Below are positions 19,768 through 28,501 of a stretch of 64,000 nucleotides of DNA, piece by piece (position 1 is the stretch's first letter; each line of letters begins with the position of its first letter). This DNA comes from Saccharothrix syringae. Lineage in GTDB: Bacteria > Actinomycetota > Actinomycetes > Mycobacteriales > Pseudonocardiaceae. The stretch spans positions 1,240,001-1,304,000 of the forward strand of contig NZ_CP034550.1 in the NCBI RefSeq assembly GCF_009498035.1, in the 5' to 3' direction. The translations under genes were made by a program, and so were the position numbers. Below the pieces are notes generated by a model, which had not been told where the DNA came from, did no database searches, and worked only from the letters and a program-made list of their open reading frames with translations.

Positions 19768-20262
19768 ATGCCGGACTTGCGGTGGGACGAGGTCAAGCCC
19801 TTCTTCGACCCGGAGCTGATGGGCTCGCTGCCCGACGGGTGCGTGCCGGGCACCGCGGTCGAGGACTGGCAGGCGCTGCTCGACCTGATCCGGACGAGCG
19901 GTTGGCGATGGGAGCTCACCCGGGGCGGGACCCCGGTCCCGGGGCCGCTGCCGACCGCGGAGGAGTTGCTCGCGCGCCAGGACGGCGAGGTGCTCGGCCT
20001 GTTGGCCGTCTGGCCGACGCCGGGGGTGCGGGTCAACTTCTGGCCGTTCTCCGCCGAGGACGTCGACTACGACTTCGACCTGCGCGAACTCCAGGGCCAG
20101 GCCGGGGTGGACGCCGTGTGCGGGTTCCTGGCCGCGGTCGGCCGCCGGCTGGGCAAGCGGGCGGGCATGGGCGGTGAGGGCAGCGGGGGGCACCCGGTCC
20201 TCGCCTACGACCCGGAGGTCGACCGCGTGGTGCTGCCGGAGGATTCCCCCGGGTTCCGCTAG
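19768..20262 (+). CDS. Hypothetical protein
   Basis: The product is 164 aa, small and soluble, with acidic and aromatic stretches such as RVNFWPFSAEDVDYDFDL and WQALLDLIRTSGWRWEL. I do not recognise a family. The pattern (tryptophan-rich, acidic, stand-alone, next to regulators) recalls immunity-type or SMI1-like small proteins, but no diagnostic motif is visible. No convincing ribosome site precedes the ATG. Its last 4 bp overlap the 3' end of the opposite-strand gene. Confidence 0.55.
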   Translation: MPDLRWDEVKPFFDPELMGSLPDGCVPGTAVEDWQALLDLIRTSGWRWELTRGGTPVPGPLPTAEELLARQDGEVLGLLAVWPTPGVRVNFWPFSAEDVDYDFDLRELQGQAGVDAVCGFLAAVGRRLGKRAGMGGEGSGGHPVLAYDPEVDRVVLPEDSPGFR

Positions 20263-21305
20263 GCCCCGGGCAGCAGGTCGACCAGGAAGTGCTGGGCGGC
20301 GCCGTCGGAGCAGGGGCGCTGCACGACCTCCGCGCCGGGCGCGGTCTCGTCGTCGGCGATGGCCAGGCACAGGTCGCCGCCCGCGCGGCGCAGCCGGAAG
20401 GCGCGCGAGCCGGGCACGCGCTCGACCCGGAACAACTGCGCGTCCTTGTCGGCGAGGCAGTTGTCCTGCGGTTCGAGCAGGCCCGGCGCGGGCTCGTGGT
20501 CCATCACCGTCAGGCACCCCAGCCCCCTGTCCTCCGGGTGCTCCCACTTGATGTTGACCAGGCCGGTGGCGACGGGCTGGAGGAACGTCCGCGGGCCGGG
20601 CTCGGCGCAGGGGCGCTGGACCGCTACGGCGGAGTCGTAGCGGCCGGCGCGGTCGCGGCCCTCGGTGACGCACAGGTCGGGGGTGCGGGCGGGGCGGATG
20701 CCGGCCCAGTGGCCGGCGGGGGCCAGGGCCAGGGTTTCCGAGGTGTCCGCCGGGTCGCCCACCGGGGGGTTGGTGATCGGTTGGTCCTTGAACGCGGTGA
20801 AGTCGAGCACGCTGGTCACCACGGCGACCACGACCAGCACGAAGGCCACGGCCAGCAGGCGCTCCCGGGTGAGGGGCCGGGGTGCCGGAGAGGTGGGGTC
20901 GGCGGTGACCCGGGGTTCGGCGGAGGTCGCGAACAGGACTGGTTCGGCGGAGGTCCCGGGGGCGGGCTCCGGGTGGTCGTCGGGCGTGGCCCTGGGTTCC
21001 GCGGACCCGGCGGTCGGCTCCAGCACCGCCGCGGCGATCACCCGTTCGTAGGCGCGCGTCCACTCGGGCAGCCGGTCCCCGTCCCCGCACGCCCGGACGA
21101 ACGCGGCCACCAGCGCCGGCCGGGGCAGCGTGGACCGGCGCAGGATGTCGGCCGCGGTGCTGCGGGCCAGGACGTCGCCGCGGGCCGCCGCCCGCTCCTC
21201 CAACTGCCGCAGGGTGAGCCCGGACCACTCCTTCAGCTGCCGCATGGCCGACACGAATTCCTCGGCACCACGAATTCCGTCAAGTCGAATGGGGACGTTC
21301 GCCAC
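20259..21305 (-). CDS. HTH - transmembrane - ricin-like repeat protein
   Basis: The product is 348 aa from GTG 21305; a shorter start at ATG 21245 is possible. Residues 15-70 form an XRE-like helix-turn-helix (LKEWSGLTLRQLEERAA, then STAADILRRSTLPRPALVAA). A Pro/Glu-rich linker and one transmembrane helix (RLLAVAFVLVVVAVVTSVL, about 155-175) follow. The C-terminal 160 residues contain ricin-B-like beta-trefoil repeats (DLCVTEG...VQRPC, GCLTVMD, DLCLAIADD...VQRPC). The topology suggests a DNA-binding or regulatory head inside and a sugar-binding domain outside. The function is inferred from layout only. Confidence 0.65.
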   Translation of the reverse strand: MANVPIRLDGIRGAEEFVSAMRQLKEWSGLTLRQLEERAAARGDVLARSTAADILRRSTLPRPALVAAFVRACGDGDRLPEWTRAYERVIAAAVLEPTAGSAEPRATPDDHPEPAPGTSAEPVLFATSAEPRVTADPTSPAPRPLTRERLLAVAFVLVVVAVVTSVLDFTAFKDQPITNPPVGDPADTSETLALAPAGHWAGIRPARTPDLCVTEGRDRAGRYDSAVAVQRPCAEPGPRTFLQPVATGLVNIKWEHPEDRGLGCLTVMDHEPAPGLLEPQDNCLADKDAQLFRVERVPGSRAFRLRRAGGDLCLAIADDETAPGAEVVQRPCSDGAAQHFLVDLLPGA

Positions 21306-21670
21306 CCGAACATCAGTACTGGGCGCGTCGAGCGGGGTGCAATCCGCCGTCCAGAGCCTTGTCCGACCGCTCGGACAGAACCTGTGACCAGCGCAGACAC
21401 CCGGTCCTGTCCGGGACGGCCGCATCCCCTTGGCACGCCGCGGTTGATCGGGACAGACTGGCGTGGCAACCGGACGCGGCCCCCGGTCGGAGCACCCGCC
21501 GAATTCTCCGCGGAAATCGCCGGTTCCTTCGCGCGGCAAATCCGAACCCGATCGGGCCGGCGCGCGAACGACCACCGGGGGCCACGACGGGGACCCGGGC
21601 GGGAGGGGGGACGGGCGGTGCCGGGCAGGGGGAGTCCCGGGACGCCGGACCCGACCGGGCGGCACGGGGG
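21306..21670. other. Gap without a recognisable gene
   Basis: This is the 5' flank of the HTH-TM-ricin gene and the 3' flank of dinG. I see no supportable coding region, repeat or RNA gene in it. It is less GC-biased near 21480-21540, as expected of a promoter zone for the minus-strand gene. The dinG-proximal end holds a strong hairpin, listed separately. Confidence 0.5.
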
Positions 21671-21706
21671 GAGGTCCGGTCCCCGCACCAGCGGGGGCCG
21701 GACCTC
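21671..21706 (-). terminator. Terminator hairpin after dinG
   Basis: A 16-bp stem with one G-T wobble (GAGGTCCGGTCCCCGC with GCGGGGGCCGGACCTC, 4-nt loop ACCA) lies 12 bp beyond the dinG stop codon on the minus strand. Confidence 0.75.
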
Positions 21707-21718
21707 GGTACCGGGCCC

Positions 21719-23764
21719 TCAGGCGTTGGCCGCGTCCAACCGCTTCAGCGCGGCCCGCACCACCTCGGGGTCGTAGGTGGTCCAGAACGGCGGCAGGGAC
21801 GCCCGCAGGAACCCGCCGTACCGGGCGGTGGCCAGGCGGGGGTCCAGGATCGCCACCACGCCCTTGTCGCTCATCGACCGCAGCAGCCGACCCGCGCCCT
21901 GCGCCAGCAGCAGCGCCGCGTGGGTGGCCGCCACGGTCAGGAACCCGTTGCCGCCGCGCGACTCGACCGCCTTCTGCCGCGCCGAGGCGAGCGGGTCGTC
22001 GGGCCGGGGGAACGGGATGCGGTCCATCACCACCAGTTGCAGCGACGGCCCGGGCACGTCCACGCCCTGCCACAGCGACAGCGTCCCGAACAGGCACGTG
22101 CGCGGGTCCTCGGCGAACCGCTTCACCAGCTGCCCCGTGGCGTCGTCGCCCTGGCACAGCACCGGGAACTCCAGCCGGTCGCGCAGCGCGTCCGCGGCCG
22201 CCTTGGCCGCGCGCATCGACGAGAACAGGCCCAGCGCCCGCCCGCCCGCCGCGTTGACCAGGCCCTCGATCTCGTCCACGTAGGACGGCTGCAGGCCGTC
22301 GCGGCCCGGTGGCGGCAGGTGCCGCGCCACGTACAGGATGCCGCTGGTGCCGTGCGAGAACGGCGAGCCCACGTCCAGGCCCGTCCACCGCGGCGCGCCC
22401 AGGTCCGACGGCGGCTCCTTGTCCGTGGCGGTGCCGGCGGCCTTCACCGACGCCGACGACGCCGGCAGGCCCCACTGCCGGGCCAGCGTGTCGAACGTGC
22501 CGCCCAGGGTCAGCGTCGCCGAGGTCAGCACCGTGGTCCGCTTGCCGAACAGCCGCTCCCGCAGCAGCCCGCCCACGCCCAGCGGCGCGACCCGCAGCGA
22601 CGGCGCCCGGTCGCCGAAGTCGCCCGACACCCACACCACGTCGTGGTCGTCGTCGAACGCCTCCAGGATGCGCGCCGCGCAGTCGTGCACGTCCTCCAGC
22701 AGCGACAGCGCCAGCTTGCGCGAGGTGGCGCCCTCGACGTCCTCCTTGCGCTCGGGCCCCAGCGACGTGATGCACGCGTGCGCCGCGTCCCGGGTCGCCC
22801 GCAGCGCGCCTGCCAGCGCCTGCGGCAGCGCGTCGAGCCGCCCGGCCGGCGCGTCCTCCAGCACGATGCCCAGCCCGTCGGACGCCTCGGCCAGCCGGTC
22901 GGCCACGTCCTGGTCGATGAGCCGGCCGCAGCGCCGCGCCGCGGTCGACACCAGCGACGCGCTCAGCTCCTCGGTCGCCACCGACGTGATGCGGTCGACC
23001 AGGTCGTGCGCCTCGTCGATGACCACCACGTCGTGGTCGGGCAGCACCTGGTAGCCCTCCAGGGCGTCGACGGCGAGCATCGCGTGGTTGGTCACCACCA
23101 CGTCGGCCTTGCCCGCCTCGGCCCGGGCCCGCTCGGCGAAGCAGTCCGCGCCGATCGGGCACTTGGCCACGCCCAGGCACTCCGGCCCGCTCACCGACAC
23201 CTGCCGCCACGCCTGCTCGCTCACGCCCGGCACCAGCTCGTCGCGGTCACCGGTCTCGGTGTCGGACGACCACTCGTGCAGGCGCTTGACCTCGCGCCCG
23301 ATCCGCGACACCGCGAACGGGTCGAACAGGGCCGCCTCCTCCGGCTCGTCCGGCGCGCCGGTGTGCAGGCGCTGCAGGCACAGGTAGTTGCGGCGGCCCT
23401 TGAGGATGGCGAACCGGGGTTCGCGGCCCAGCTCCTTCTTCAGCGCCTTGGCCAGCCGCGGCAGGTCGCGGTCGACGAGCTGGCGCTGGAGCGCGATGGT
23501 GGCGGTGGAGATGACGACGGTCGCCTCCTCGGCCACCGCGTGCCGCAGCGCGGGCACCAGGTAGGCCAGCGACTTGCCGGTGCCGGTGCCCGCCTGCACG
23601 GCCAGGTGCTCGCCGGTGCGGATCGCCCGCTCCACGGCCTCGGCCATCCTGACCTGGCCGTCCCGCTCGGCTCCGCCGACCGCCGCCACGGCGGTGGCGA
23701 GGAGTGTCCTGGTGTCGGGGATGGCGGTGATGGCGGGCACGGCGAAGACCGTACCCGGCCGCAC
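21719..23764 (-). CDS. dinG: ATP-dependent DNA helicase, DinG/XPD-like
   Basis: The product is 681 aa from GTG 23764 (GTG 23740 would give 673). It is an SF2 XPD/DinG-type 5'-3' helicase. Walker A is AVQAGTGTGKSLAYL and the DEAH box is VVIDEAHDL. Four Cys of a [4Fe-4S] cluster occur as NYLCLQRL and ECLGVAKCPIGADCF. Late helicase motifs include LFGTLSLWQGVDVPG and QGAGRLLRSMSDKG. The family acts in DNA repair and resolves R-loops or G-quadruplexes. Position next to pncB matches M. tuberculosis Rv1329c-Rv1330c. Confidence 0.93.
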   Translation of the reverse strand: MRPGTVFAVPAITAIPDTRTLLATAVAAVGGAERDGQVRMAEAVERAIRTGEHLAVQAGTGTGKSLAYLVPALRHAVAEEATVVISTATIALQRQLVDRDLPRLAKALKKELGREPRFAILKGRRNYLCLQRLHTGAPDEPEEAALFDPFAVSRIGREVKRLHEWSSDTETGDRDELVPGVSEQAWRQVSVSGPECLGVAKCPIGADCFAERARAEAGKADVVVTNHAMLAVDALEGYQVLPDHDVVVIDEAHDLVDRITSVATEELSASLVSTAARRCGRLIDQDVADRLAEASDGLGIVLEDAPAGRLDALPQALAGALRATRDAAHACITSLGPERKEDVEGATSRKLALSLLEDVHDCAARILEAFDDDHDVVWVSGDFGDRAPSLRVAPLGVGGLLRERLFGKRTTVLTSATLTLGGTFDTLARQWGLPASSASVKAAGTATDKEPPSDLGAPRWTGLDVGSPFSHGTSGILYVARHLPPPGRDGLQPSYVDEIEGLVNAAGGRALGLFSSMRAAKAAADALRDRLEFPVLCQGDDATGQLVKRFAEDPRTCLFGTLSLWQGVDVPGPSLQLVVMDRIPFPRPDDPLASARQKAVESRGGNGFLTVAATHAALLLAQGAGRLLRSMSDKGVVAILDPRLATARYGGFLRASLPPFWTTYDPEVVRAALKRLDAANA

Positions 23765-23788
23765 CGTCAGTTCAGGGCGAGCACCCGG

Positions 23789-24091
23789 TCACCGGCCCGA
23801 CAACGCGGCCCCGCGCGCCGCCGCGTCCCCGCCGCGATCCCGCGCACCACTGCTGCGCCGCCTCCCCGCCGCGGCCTCGCCGCGCCGCCGCGCCCCCGCC
23901 GATCCAGGACCTCCCCGCCGCGCCCGCCCCGCTCTGCCGCGCCACCCCGCCGCCGCACCCGCGCGCCGCCGCGCCGGCCCGGACAGCTCGACCTCGGCGG
24001 CGCGGCACGCGAGCACCAGGCCCACCGCGGCCACCAGCGTGACGACCACCACCCGGTCGAGGGAAGCGGTCCTGGTCACGGCAAGCCTCAC
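23789..24091 (-). CDS. Small hypothetical protein with N-terminal membrane segment
   Basis: The product is 100 aa. A GTG start is preceded by AGGGAGAAGGGG. It has one hydrophobic segment (VVVVTLVAAVGLVLAC, about residues 13-28) followed by a low-complexity Arg/Gly/Ala tail. It is tandem with and upstream of dinG on the same strand, with a 24-bp gap. The tail composition is what random GC-rich sequence gives, so this may not be a real gene. Confidence 0.3.
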   Translation of the reverse strand: MRLAVTRTASLDRVVVVTLVAAVGLVLACRAAEVELSGPARRRAGAAAGWRGRAGRARRGGPGSAGARRRGEAAAGRRRSSGARDRGGDAAARGAALSGR

Positions 24092-24271
24092 CGGTGTTCC
24101 CCTTCTCCCTCGCCTGAAGATCGCCCGATAGGGCTATGTGATGGTCATCGGACCGGCGCACCACCCTCCGCACCCCCGGAACGAGTGGCGATCAGGGCCG
24201 TTTATTCCACCCTCCGTGGCACCGGCTGGGCGATTCGAGTGGACGTGATCGTCCGTTACGGGCAGCAACCC

Positions 24272-24298
24272 TTAATCCGGGCGGCCGTCCGCCGATAG
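24272..24298 (+). promoter_or_regulatory. Possible WhiG/FliA (sigma-28)-type promoter upstream of the 2-epimerase gene
   Basis: TTAA (24272-24275), a 15-bp spacer and GCCGATAG (24291-24298) match the sigma-28 pattern TAAA-N15-GCCGATAA with one mismatch in each half. The element lies about 110 bp before the preferred start of the 2-epimerase gene. The assignment rests on pattern match only. Confidence 0.3.
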
Positions 24299-24407
24299 GG
24301 GCAATTGCTCACGTGGAATTCACCAGAAGGGAGTTCCCTTGCCGACCCCACCACGCGCCGTTGCGCGCCGGGGCGCCCGGACCACCGGATCGAGAGATGG
24401 GAGCAAG

Positions 24408-25571
24408 GTGAAGGAAGTCCTGCTGCTCGCGGGCACGAGGCCCGAAGCGGTGAAGGTCGCGCCCGTCGCGCTGGCCCTGGCCGACCACCCGGTGCTGCGG
24501 CCGGTGATCGTCCACGGCGGCCCGCACCCCGGCCTGGTCGAGCAGGCCCTGCGCGCGTTCGGCCTGCGACCGGACGTGGAGCTGGACGTGCCCCGCGCCA
24601 CCGGCACCCCGGCCGAGCTGGTGGCGGGCCTGCTGCCGGAGCTGGACCGGGTGCTGGGCGAGCGCGCCCCGGCCGTCGTCGTGGTGCAGGGCGACGCGAC
24701 CACCGCGCTGGCGGGCGCGCTCGCCGCGTTCTGGCGCGGCATCCCCGTGGCGCACCTGGATGCCGGCCTGCGCACCGGCGACCTCGCCGGCCCGTTCCCC
24801 GAGGAGGGCACCCGGCAGATGATCGCCCGGATCGCGCGGCTGCACCTCGCGCCGACCGACGACGCGGCCGCCGCGCTGGTCGGGGAGGGGCTGGTGGACC
24901 GGGAGGTCGTGGTCACCGGCACCACCGCGGTGGACGCCGTGCGGCGGGTCGCCGCCGCCGACCTGCCCGCCCGCGACCCCGACCTGGCGGTGCTGGAGCG
25001 GGTGCTCGACGAGCGCGCCGAGCGGCTGGTGCTGGTCACCGCGCACCGGCGCGAGTCGTGGGGCGCGCCGCTGGAGCGGGTGCTGCGCGCGGTGCGGGGG
25101 ATCGCCGACCGGCACCCCGACGTGCGGGTGCTGCTGCCCGCGCACCCCGAACCGGCCGTGCGGGAGGCGGCGCTGCGGGTGCTCGGCGGGCACGAGCGGA
25201 TCGTGGTGAGCGCGCCGCTGGCCTACCCGGACCTGGTGCGGGCGCTGCGGCGGGCCGCGCTGGTGCTCACCGACTCCGGGGGCATCCAGGAGGAGGCGCC
25301 CACGTTCGGGGTACCGGTGCTGGTGCTGCGCGAGGCGACCGAGCGGGTGGCCGCGGTGGACGCGGGCTGCGCGTGGCTGGTCGGCACGGACCCGATCCGC
25401 ATCCTGGCCGAGGCGGGCTGGGTGCTGGGCTCGCGGCTGCGGCTGCCGGTGGGGCGCAACCCCTTCGGCGACGGCCGGGCGGCGTCCCGGGTGCGCAGCG
25501 CCCTGGAGCGCCTGGTGGGCCTGCCGCTGGACTTCGCCACCGCGCCCCTGCCCGTGCGCATCCCGACCTGA
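24408..25571 (+). CDS. wecB: UDP-N-acetylglucosamine 2-epimerase (non-hydrolysing) family
   Basis: The product is 387 aa from GTG 24408, behind GGGAG. A TTG at 24339 with AAGGGAG would add 23 residues but extends past the usual N-terminus (EVLLLAGTRPEAVKVAPV). Family motifs are VVVQGDATTALAG, HLDAGLRTGDLAGPFPEE, TAHRRESWG and LTDSGGIQEEAPTFGVPVLV. The family interconverts UDP-GlcNAc and UDP-ManNAc for cell-envelope glycans. The position of E. coli WecB Glu117 (HVEAG) is Asp here (HLDAG), a conservative change at a catalytic residue. Confidence 0.85.
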   Translation: MKEVLLLAGTRPEAVKVAPVALALADHPVLRPVIVHGGPHPGLVEQALRAFGLRPDVELDVPRATGTPAELVAGLLPELDRVLGERAPAVVVVQGDATTALAGALAAFWRGIPVAHLDAGLRTGDLAGPFPEEGTRQMIARIARLHLAPTDDAAAALVGEGLVDREVVVTGTTAVDAVRRVAAADLPARDPDLAVLERVLDERAERLVLVTAHRRESWGAPLERVLRAVRGIADRHPDVRVLLPAHPEPAVREAALRVLGGHERIVVSAPLAYPDLVRALRRAALVLTDSGGIQEEAPTFGVPVLVLREATERVAAVDAGCAWLVGTDPIRILAEAGWVLGSRLRLPVGRNPFGDGRAASRVRSALERLVGLPLDFATAPLPVRIPT

Positions 25572-25716
25572 CCCCACCCGCGTCGTGACTGAGGGTCACA
25601 CAAAACTCGATCGGTTATCAGGCTCGCCACTGACGAGTGACTTCGCGGCGGGTTCGAGGACGCGCGGCGCCGGGGCGTCGATATTCATGCGCAAGCAGAG
25701 GCATGGAGGCAACAGC

Positions 25717-26376
25717 ATGAACCACATCCGAGCGCGCCGGGCCGGTTCGGCCGCCGCGGCGCTCCTGCTCGGCCTGGTCGCGGCGCCGCCCGCCTGGGCG
25801 GCCACCCCGGCGGGCGTCGCGTCGGTCGGCTCCGCCGAGTTCACCAAGGGTGACGTGGAGGTCGACATCGCCACGCTCGCCCCGTGCGCGGTGGACGGCG
25901 TCACGTCCGCGTCGTCGGAGGCGGTGGTCCGCCAGGGCGTCCGGTTCGGCCCCGGCAAGTCGACGTGCACCACCACGGTCGTCGACCCGGTGAACGACAC
26001 GACCACGACCACCTCCGAGGCCACCGGCACCGAGTTCGAGCTGTCCGCGCTGGTCTCGGCGGGCGGCCCGCGCCTGCGCGTGGGCAAGTGGCGCGTCACC
26101 TGCACCGCCACCGACCGCGGCACCAGCACCGACTGGGCCCTCAACGGCCTGCAGGGCTTCCCCGGCCTGCCCGACGAGGTGCCACCCGACCACCACCACG
26201 AGGTCAAGGCCGCCGACGGCACCGTCCTGGCCGTCGCCACCTTCAACAGCAGCGCCATCCCCGAGCAGAACGACGGCAGCATGGCCCTCACCCTGCTCCG
26301 CATCACCTTCACCGAGGCCGCGGGCACGACGGGCCAGGTGACCCTCGGCACCACCGCCTGCTCCCCGACCCCCTGA
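25717..26376 (+). CDS. Secreted protein of unknown function
   Basis: The product is 219 aa from ATG 25717, behind GGAGG. It has a clear signal peptide: basic N-terminus (RARRAG), hydrophobic core (AAAALLLGLVAAPPAWA) and an AxA-type cleavage site near residue 30. The mature part is Thr/Ser-rich with four Cys (LAPCAV, KSTCTTT, VTCTATD, TACSPTP) likely forming two disulfides, and an HHH patch. No catalytic motif is recognised. It is followed at once by a terminator hairpin and by repeat array 2. Confidence 0.7.
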   Translation: MNHIRARRAGSAAAALLLGLVAAPPAWAATPAGVASVGSAEFTKGDVEVDIATLAPCAVDGVTSASSEAVVRQGVRFGPGKSTCTTTVVDPVNDTTTTTSEATGTEFELSALVSAGGPRLRVGKWRVTCTATDRGTSTDWALNGLQGFPGLPDEVPPDHHHEVKAADGTVLAVATFNSSAIPEQNDGSMALTLLRITFTEAAGTTGQVTLGTTACSPTP

Positions 26377-26378
26377 CC

Positions 26379-26407
26379 CACGCCGGGGAGTCCCCCTCCC
26401 CGGCGTG
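26379..26407 (+). terminator. Terminator hairpin after the secreted-protein gene
   Basis: A perfect 12-bp stem (CACGCCGGGGAG with CTCCCCGGCGTG, 5-nt loop) starts 2 bp after the stop codon. Confidence 0.75.
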
Positions 26408-26428
26408 CCACCCACCCACCTCACCCCG

Positions 26429-26560
26429 CGCGTGTCCTCCACCCAGACACCGCGTGTCCTCCACCCAGACACCGCGAGTCCTCCACCCAGACACCGCGAG
26501 TCGAACGCTCAGACCCGTCGTGTCGAACGTTCAGGACCCCCGAGTTCCACATCCAGGGCC
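26429..26560 (+). repeat. 22-bp mosaic repeat array 2 (6 units, one orientation)
   Basis: Six units of exactly 22 bp (132 bp) fill the gap between two convergent genes. The words in order are GTGTCCTCC (26432, 26454), GAGTCCTCC (26476), GAGTCGAAC (26498), GTGTCGAAC (26520) and GAGTTCCAC (26542). Spacers are near-identical in units 1-3 and diverge in 4-6. The first two units are identical. The array begins 21 bp after the terminator and ends 7 bp before the pncA stop codon. Confidence 0.92.
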
Positions 26561-26567
26561 GAGAACC

Positions 26568-27137
26568 TCACCCCACCCGCGGCGCGCCCGACAACGCCAC
26601 CCCCGCCGCACCCAGCTCCGCCAGCGCGTTGTCGGTCGTGGCCGCCGCCACCCCGGCCGTCAGGTCCAGCAGCACCGACGTCCGGAACCCGGCCCGCGCC
26701 GCGTCCAGCGCCGTCGCCCGCACGCAGTGGTCCGTGGCGATCCCCACCACGTCCACCTCCTCGACCCCGCGCGCCCGCAACCACTCGGCCAGCCGCTCAC
26801 CGCCGCCCGAGGTCCCCTCGAACCCCGAGTACGCCGCCGCGTAGGCGCCCTTGGAGAACACCGCCTCCACCGCCGTCACGTCCAGCTCCGGGTGGAACGA
26901 CGCCCCCGGCGTACCCGCCACGCAGTGCACCGGCCACGTGTCCACGAAGTCCGGCGCCTCGCTGAAGTGCGCCCCCGGGTCCACGTGGTAGTCGCGCGTG
27001 GCCACCACGTGGTCGTAACCCCCGGCCGCCACGTGCGCGGAGATCGCCGCCGCCACCGCCGCACCGCCCGCGACCGCCAGGGAGCCGCCCTCGCAGAAGT
27101 CGTTCTGCACGTCCACCACGACCAGCGCCTTGCTCAT
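26568..27137 (-). CDS. pncA: Nicotinamidase
   Basis: The product is 189 aa from ATG 27137. It is an isochorismatase-fold amidohydrolase. The catalytic triad is visible as Asp in LVVVDVQNDF, Lys in VFSKGAYAAAYSGFEG and Cys in GIATDHCVRATALDAA. The metal-binding part is TRDYHVDPGAHFS. It hydrolyses nicotinamide to nicotinate, which the adjacent pncB product uses for NAD salvage. It lies 11 bp after pncB on the same strand. Pairing the two genes here differs from M. tuberculosis, where pncA is elsewhere. Confidence 0.93.
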   Translation of the reverse strand: MSKALVVVDVQNDFCEGGSLAVAGGAAVAAAISAHVAAGGYDHVVATRDYHVDPGAHFSEAPDFVDTWPVHCVAGTPGASFHPELDVTAVEAVFSKGAYAAAYSGFEGTSGGGERLAEWLRARGVEEVDVVGIATDHCVRATALDAARAGFRTSVLLDLTAGVAAATTDNALAELGAAGVALSGAPRVG

Positions 27138-27148
27138 CGAAGCCCCCT

Positions 27149-28423
27149 TCACAGGAACGTCGTCGGAATAGCGGGTTCGCCGCGGGACAGCTTCAGGCCC
27201 TCCCACGGCACCGTCACCAGGGCGGCGCGCAGCCGTTCCCGGCTCTCGGCCAGGGTGTCCAACCCCGCCGCGCGTTGTCCACCGCGCACCAGCGGCACGG
27301 CCAGCAGCCGGTCGTGCTCACCCTTCTCGGGCTGTTCCGAGTGGGGGAACACGACCTCCTCCAGCGCCGTCCCGGTGTCCTTGTGCCGCCGCAGCGCGCT
27401 CTTGCGCCCACCGCGGGACTCCTTGTGCGAGCTGCGCTTGGCCACCGGCCGCCCGTCCACCTCGACCAGCTTGTAGACCATGCCCGCGGTCGGCGCGCCC
27501 GAGCCCGTGACCAGGGACGTGCCCACGCCGTAGGCGTCCACCGGCTCGGCCCGCAGCATCGCGATCGAGTACTCGTCCAGGTCGCCGGACACCACGATCC
27601 GCGTGTTGCGCGCGCCCAGCGAGTCGAGCTGGTCCCGCGCCTGCCGCGCCAGCACGCCCAGGTCGCCGGAGTCGATCCGCACCGCGCCCAGCGACGGCCC
27701 GGCGACCTCGACCGCGGTGTTGATGCCGTTGGTGATGTCGTAGGTGTCCACCAGCAGGGTCGTGTCCACGCCCAGCGCCTCGACCTGGCTGCGGAACGCC
27801 GCCTCCTCCGAGTCGTGCAGCAGCGTGAACGCGTGCGCGCACGTCCCGGCGGTCGGGATGCCGTACCGGCGGGCGGCCTCCAGGTTCGACGTGGCGGTGA
27901 ACCCCGCCAGGTACGCGGCCCGCGCCGAGGCCACCGCGGCCTCCTCGTGCGTGCGGCGCGACCCCATCTCGATCATCCGCCTGCCGTTGGCCGCGCCCAC
28001 CATGCGCGCCGCGGCCGAGGCGATCGCCGAGTCGTGGTTGAGGATCGACAGGGCCAGCGTCTCCAGCACCACGCCCACGCCGAACGGCGCGCGCACCGAC
28101 AGGATCGGCGAGCCCGGGAAGTACAGCTCGCCCTCGGGGTAGCCGTCCACGTCACCGGTGAACCGGTAGTCGGCCAGCCAGTCCAGCGTCGCCCGGTCGA
28201 CCACGCCCGTCCGCTCCAGCAGCTCCAGCTCGGCGGGGGAGAAGGTGAACGACTCGATCGCGTCGAGCAGCCTGCCCGTGCCGGCGACCACGCCGTACCG
28301 CCTGCCCTCGGGGAGCCGCCGGGCGAAGACCTCGAAGACGCACGGCCGGTCCGCGGTGCCGTCGCGCAGCGCCGCGGCGAGCATGGTGAGCTCGTAGTGG
28401 TCGGTGAACAGGGACGTCGACAT
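27149..28423 (-). CDS. pncB: Nicotinate phosphoribosyltransferase
   Basis: The product is 424 aa from ATG 28423. Family signatures are TDHYELTMLAAALRDG at the N-terminus, MIEMGSRRTHEEAAVASARA with the active-site His region, LLVDTYDITNGINTAVEVA, VRIDSGDLGVLARQARDQLD and VVSGDLDEYSI. It makes nicotinate mononucleotide from nicotinate, PRPP and ATP. First gene of a pncB-pncA unit, divergent from clpS across an 78-bp gap, the same arrangement as Rv1330c/Rv1331. Confidence 0.95.
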   Translation of the reverse strand: MSTSLFTDHYELTMLAAALRDGTADRPCVFEVFARRLPEGRRYGVVAGTGRLLDAIESFTFSPAELELLERTGVVDRATLDWLADYRFTGDVDGYPEGELYFPGSPILSVRAPFGVGVVLETLALSILNHDSAIASAAARMVGAANGRRMIEMGSRRTHEEAAVASARAAYLAGFTATSNLEAARRYGIPTAGTCAHAFTLLHDSEEAAFRSQVEALGVDTTLLVDTYDITNGINTAVEVAGPSLGAVRIDSGDLGVLARQARDQLDSLGARNTRIVVSGDLDEYSIAMLRAEPVDAYGVGTSLVTGSGAPTAGMVYKLVEVDGRPVAKRSSHKESRGGRKSALRRHKDTGTALEEVVFPHSEQPEKGEHDRLLAVPLVRGGQRAAGLDTLAESRERLRAALVTVPWEGLKLSRGEPAIPTTFL

Positions 28424-28501
28424 GGGATCAGAGCCTAAGCCCGCGCGATCAGGTCCACCTGTGGGCTCCACCACCAACCGGAACATGACACCATTGGCGG
28501 T

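Noticed and set aside
19568..19819. Possible small Cys-rich protein from GTG 19568 with GAGGGGG upstream
   Set aside because: It overlaps the start of the next gene by 52 bp, has no recognisable fold, and its composition fits chance in GC-rich DNA.
21306..21670. A gene in the 365-bp gap between the HTH-TM-ricin gene and dinG
   Set aside because: Frames in both directions are Arg/Gly/Pro-rich without ribosome sites or recognisable motifs.
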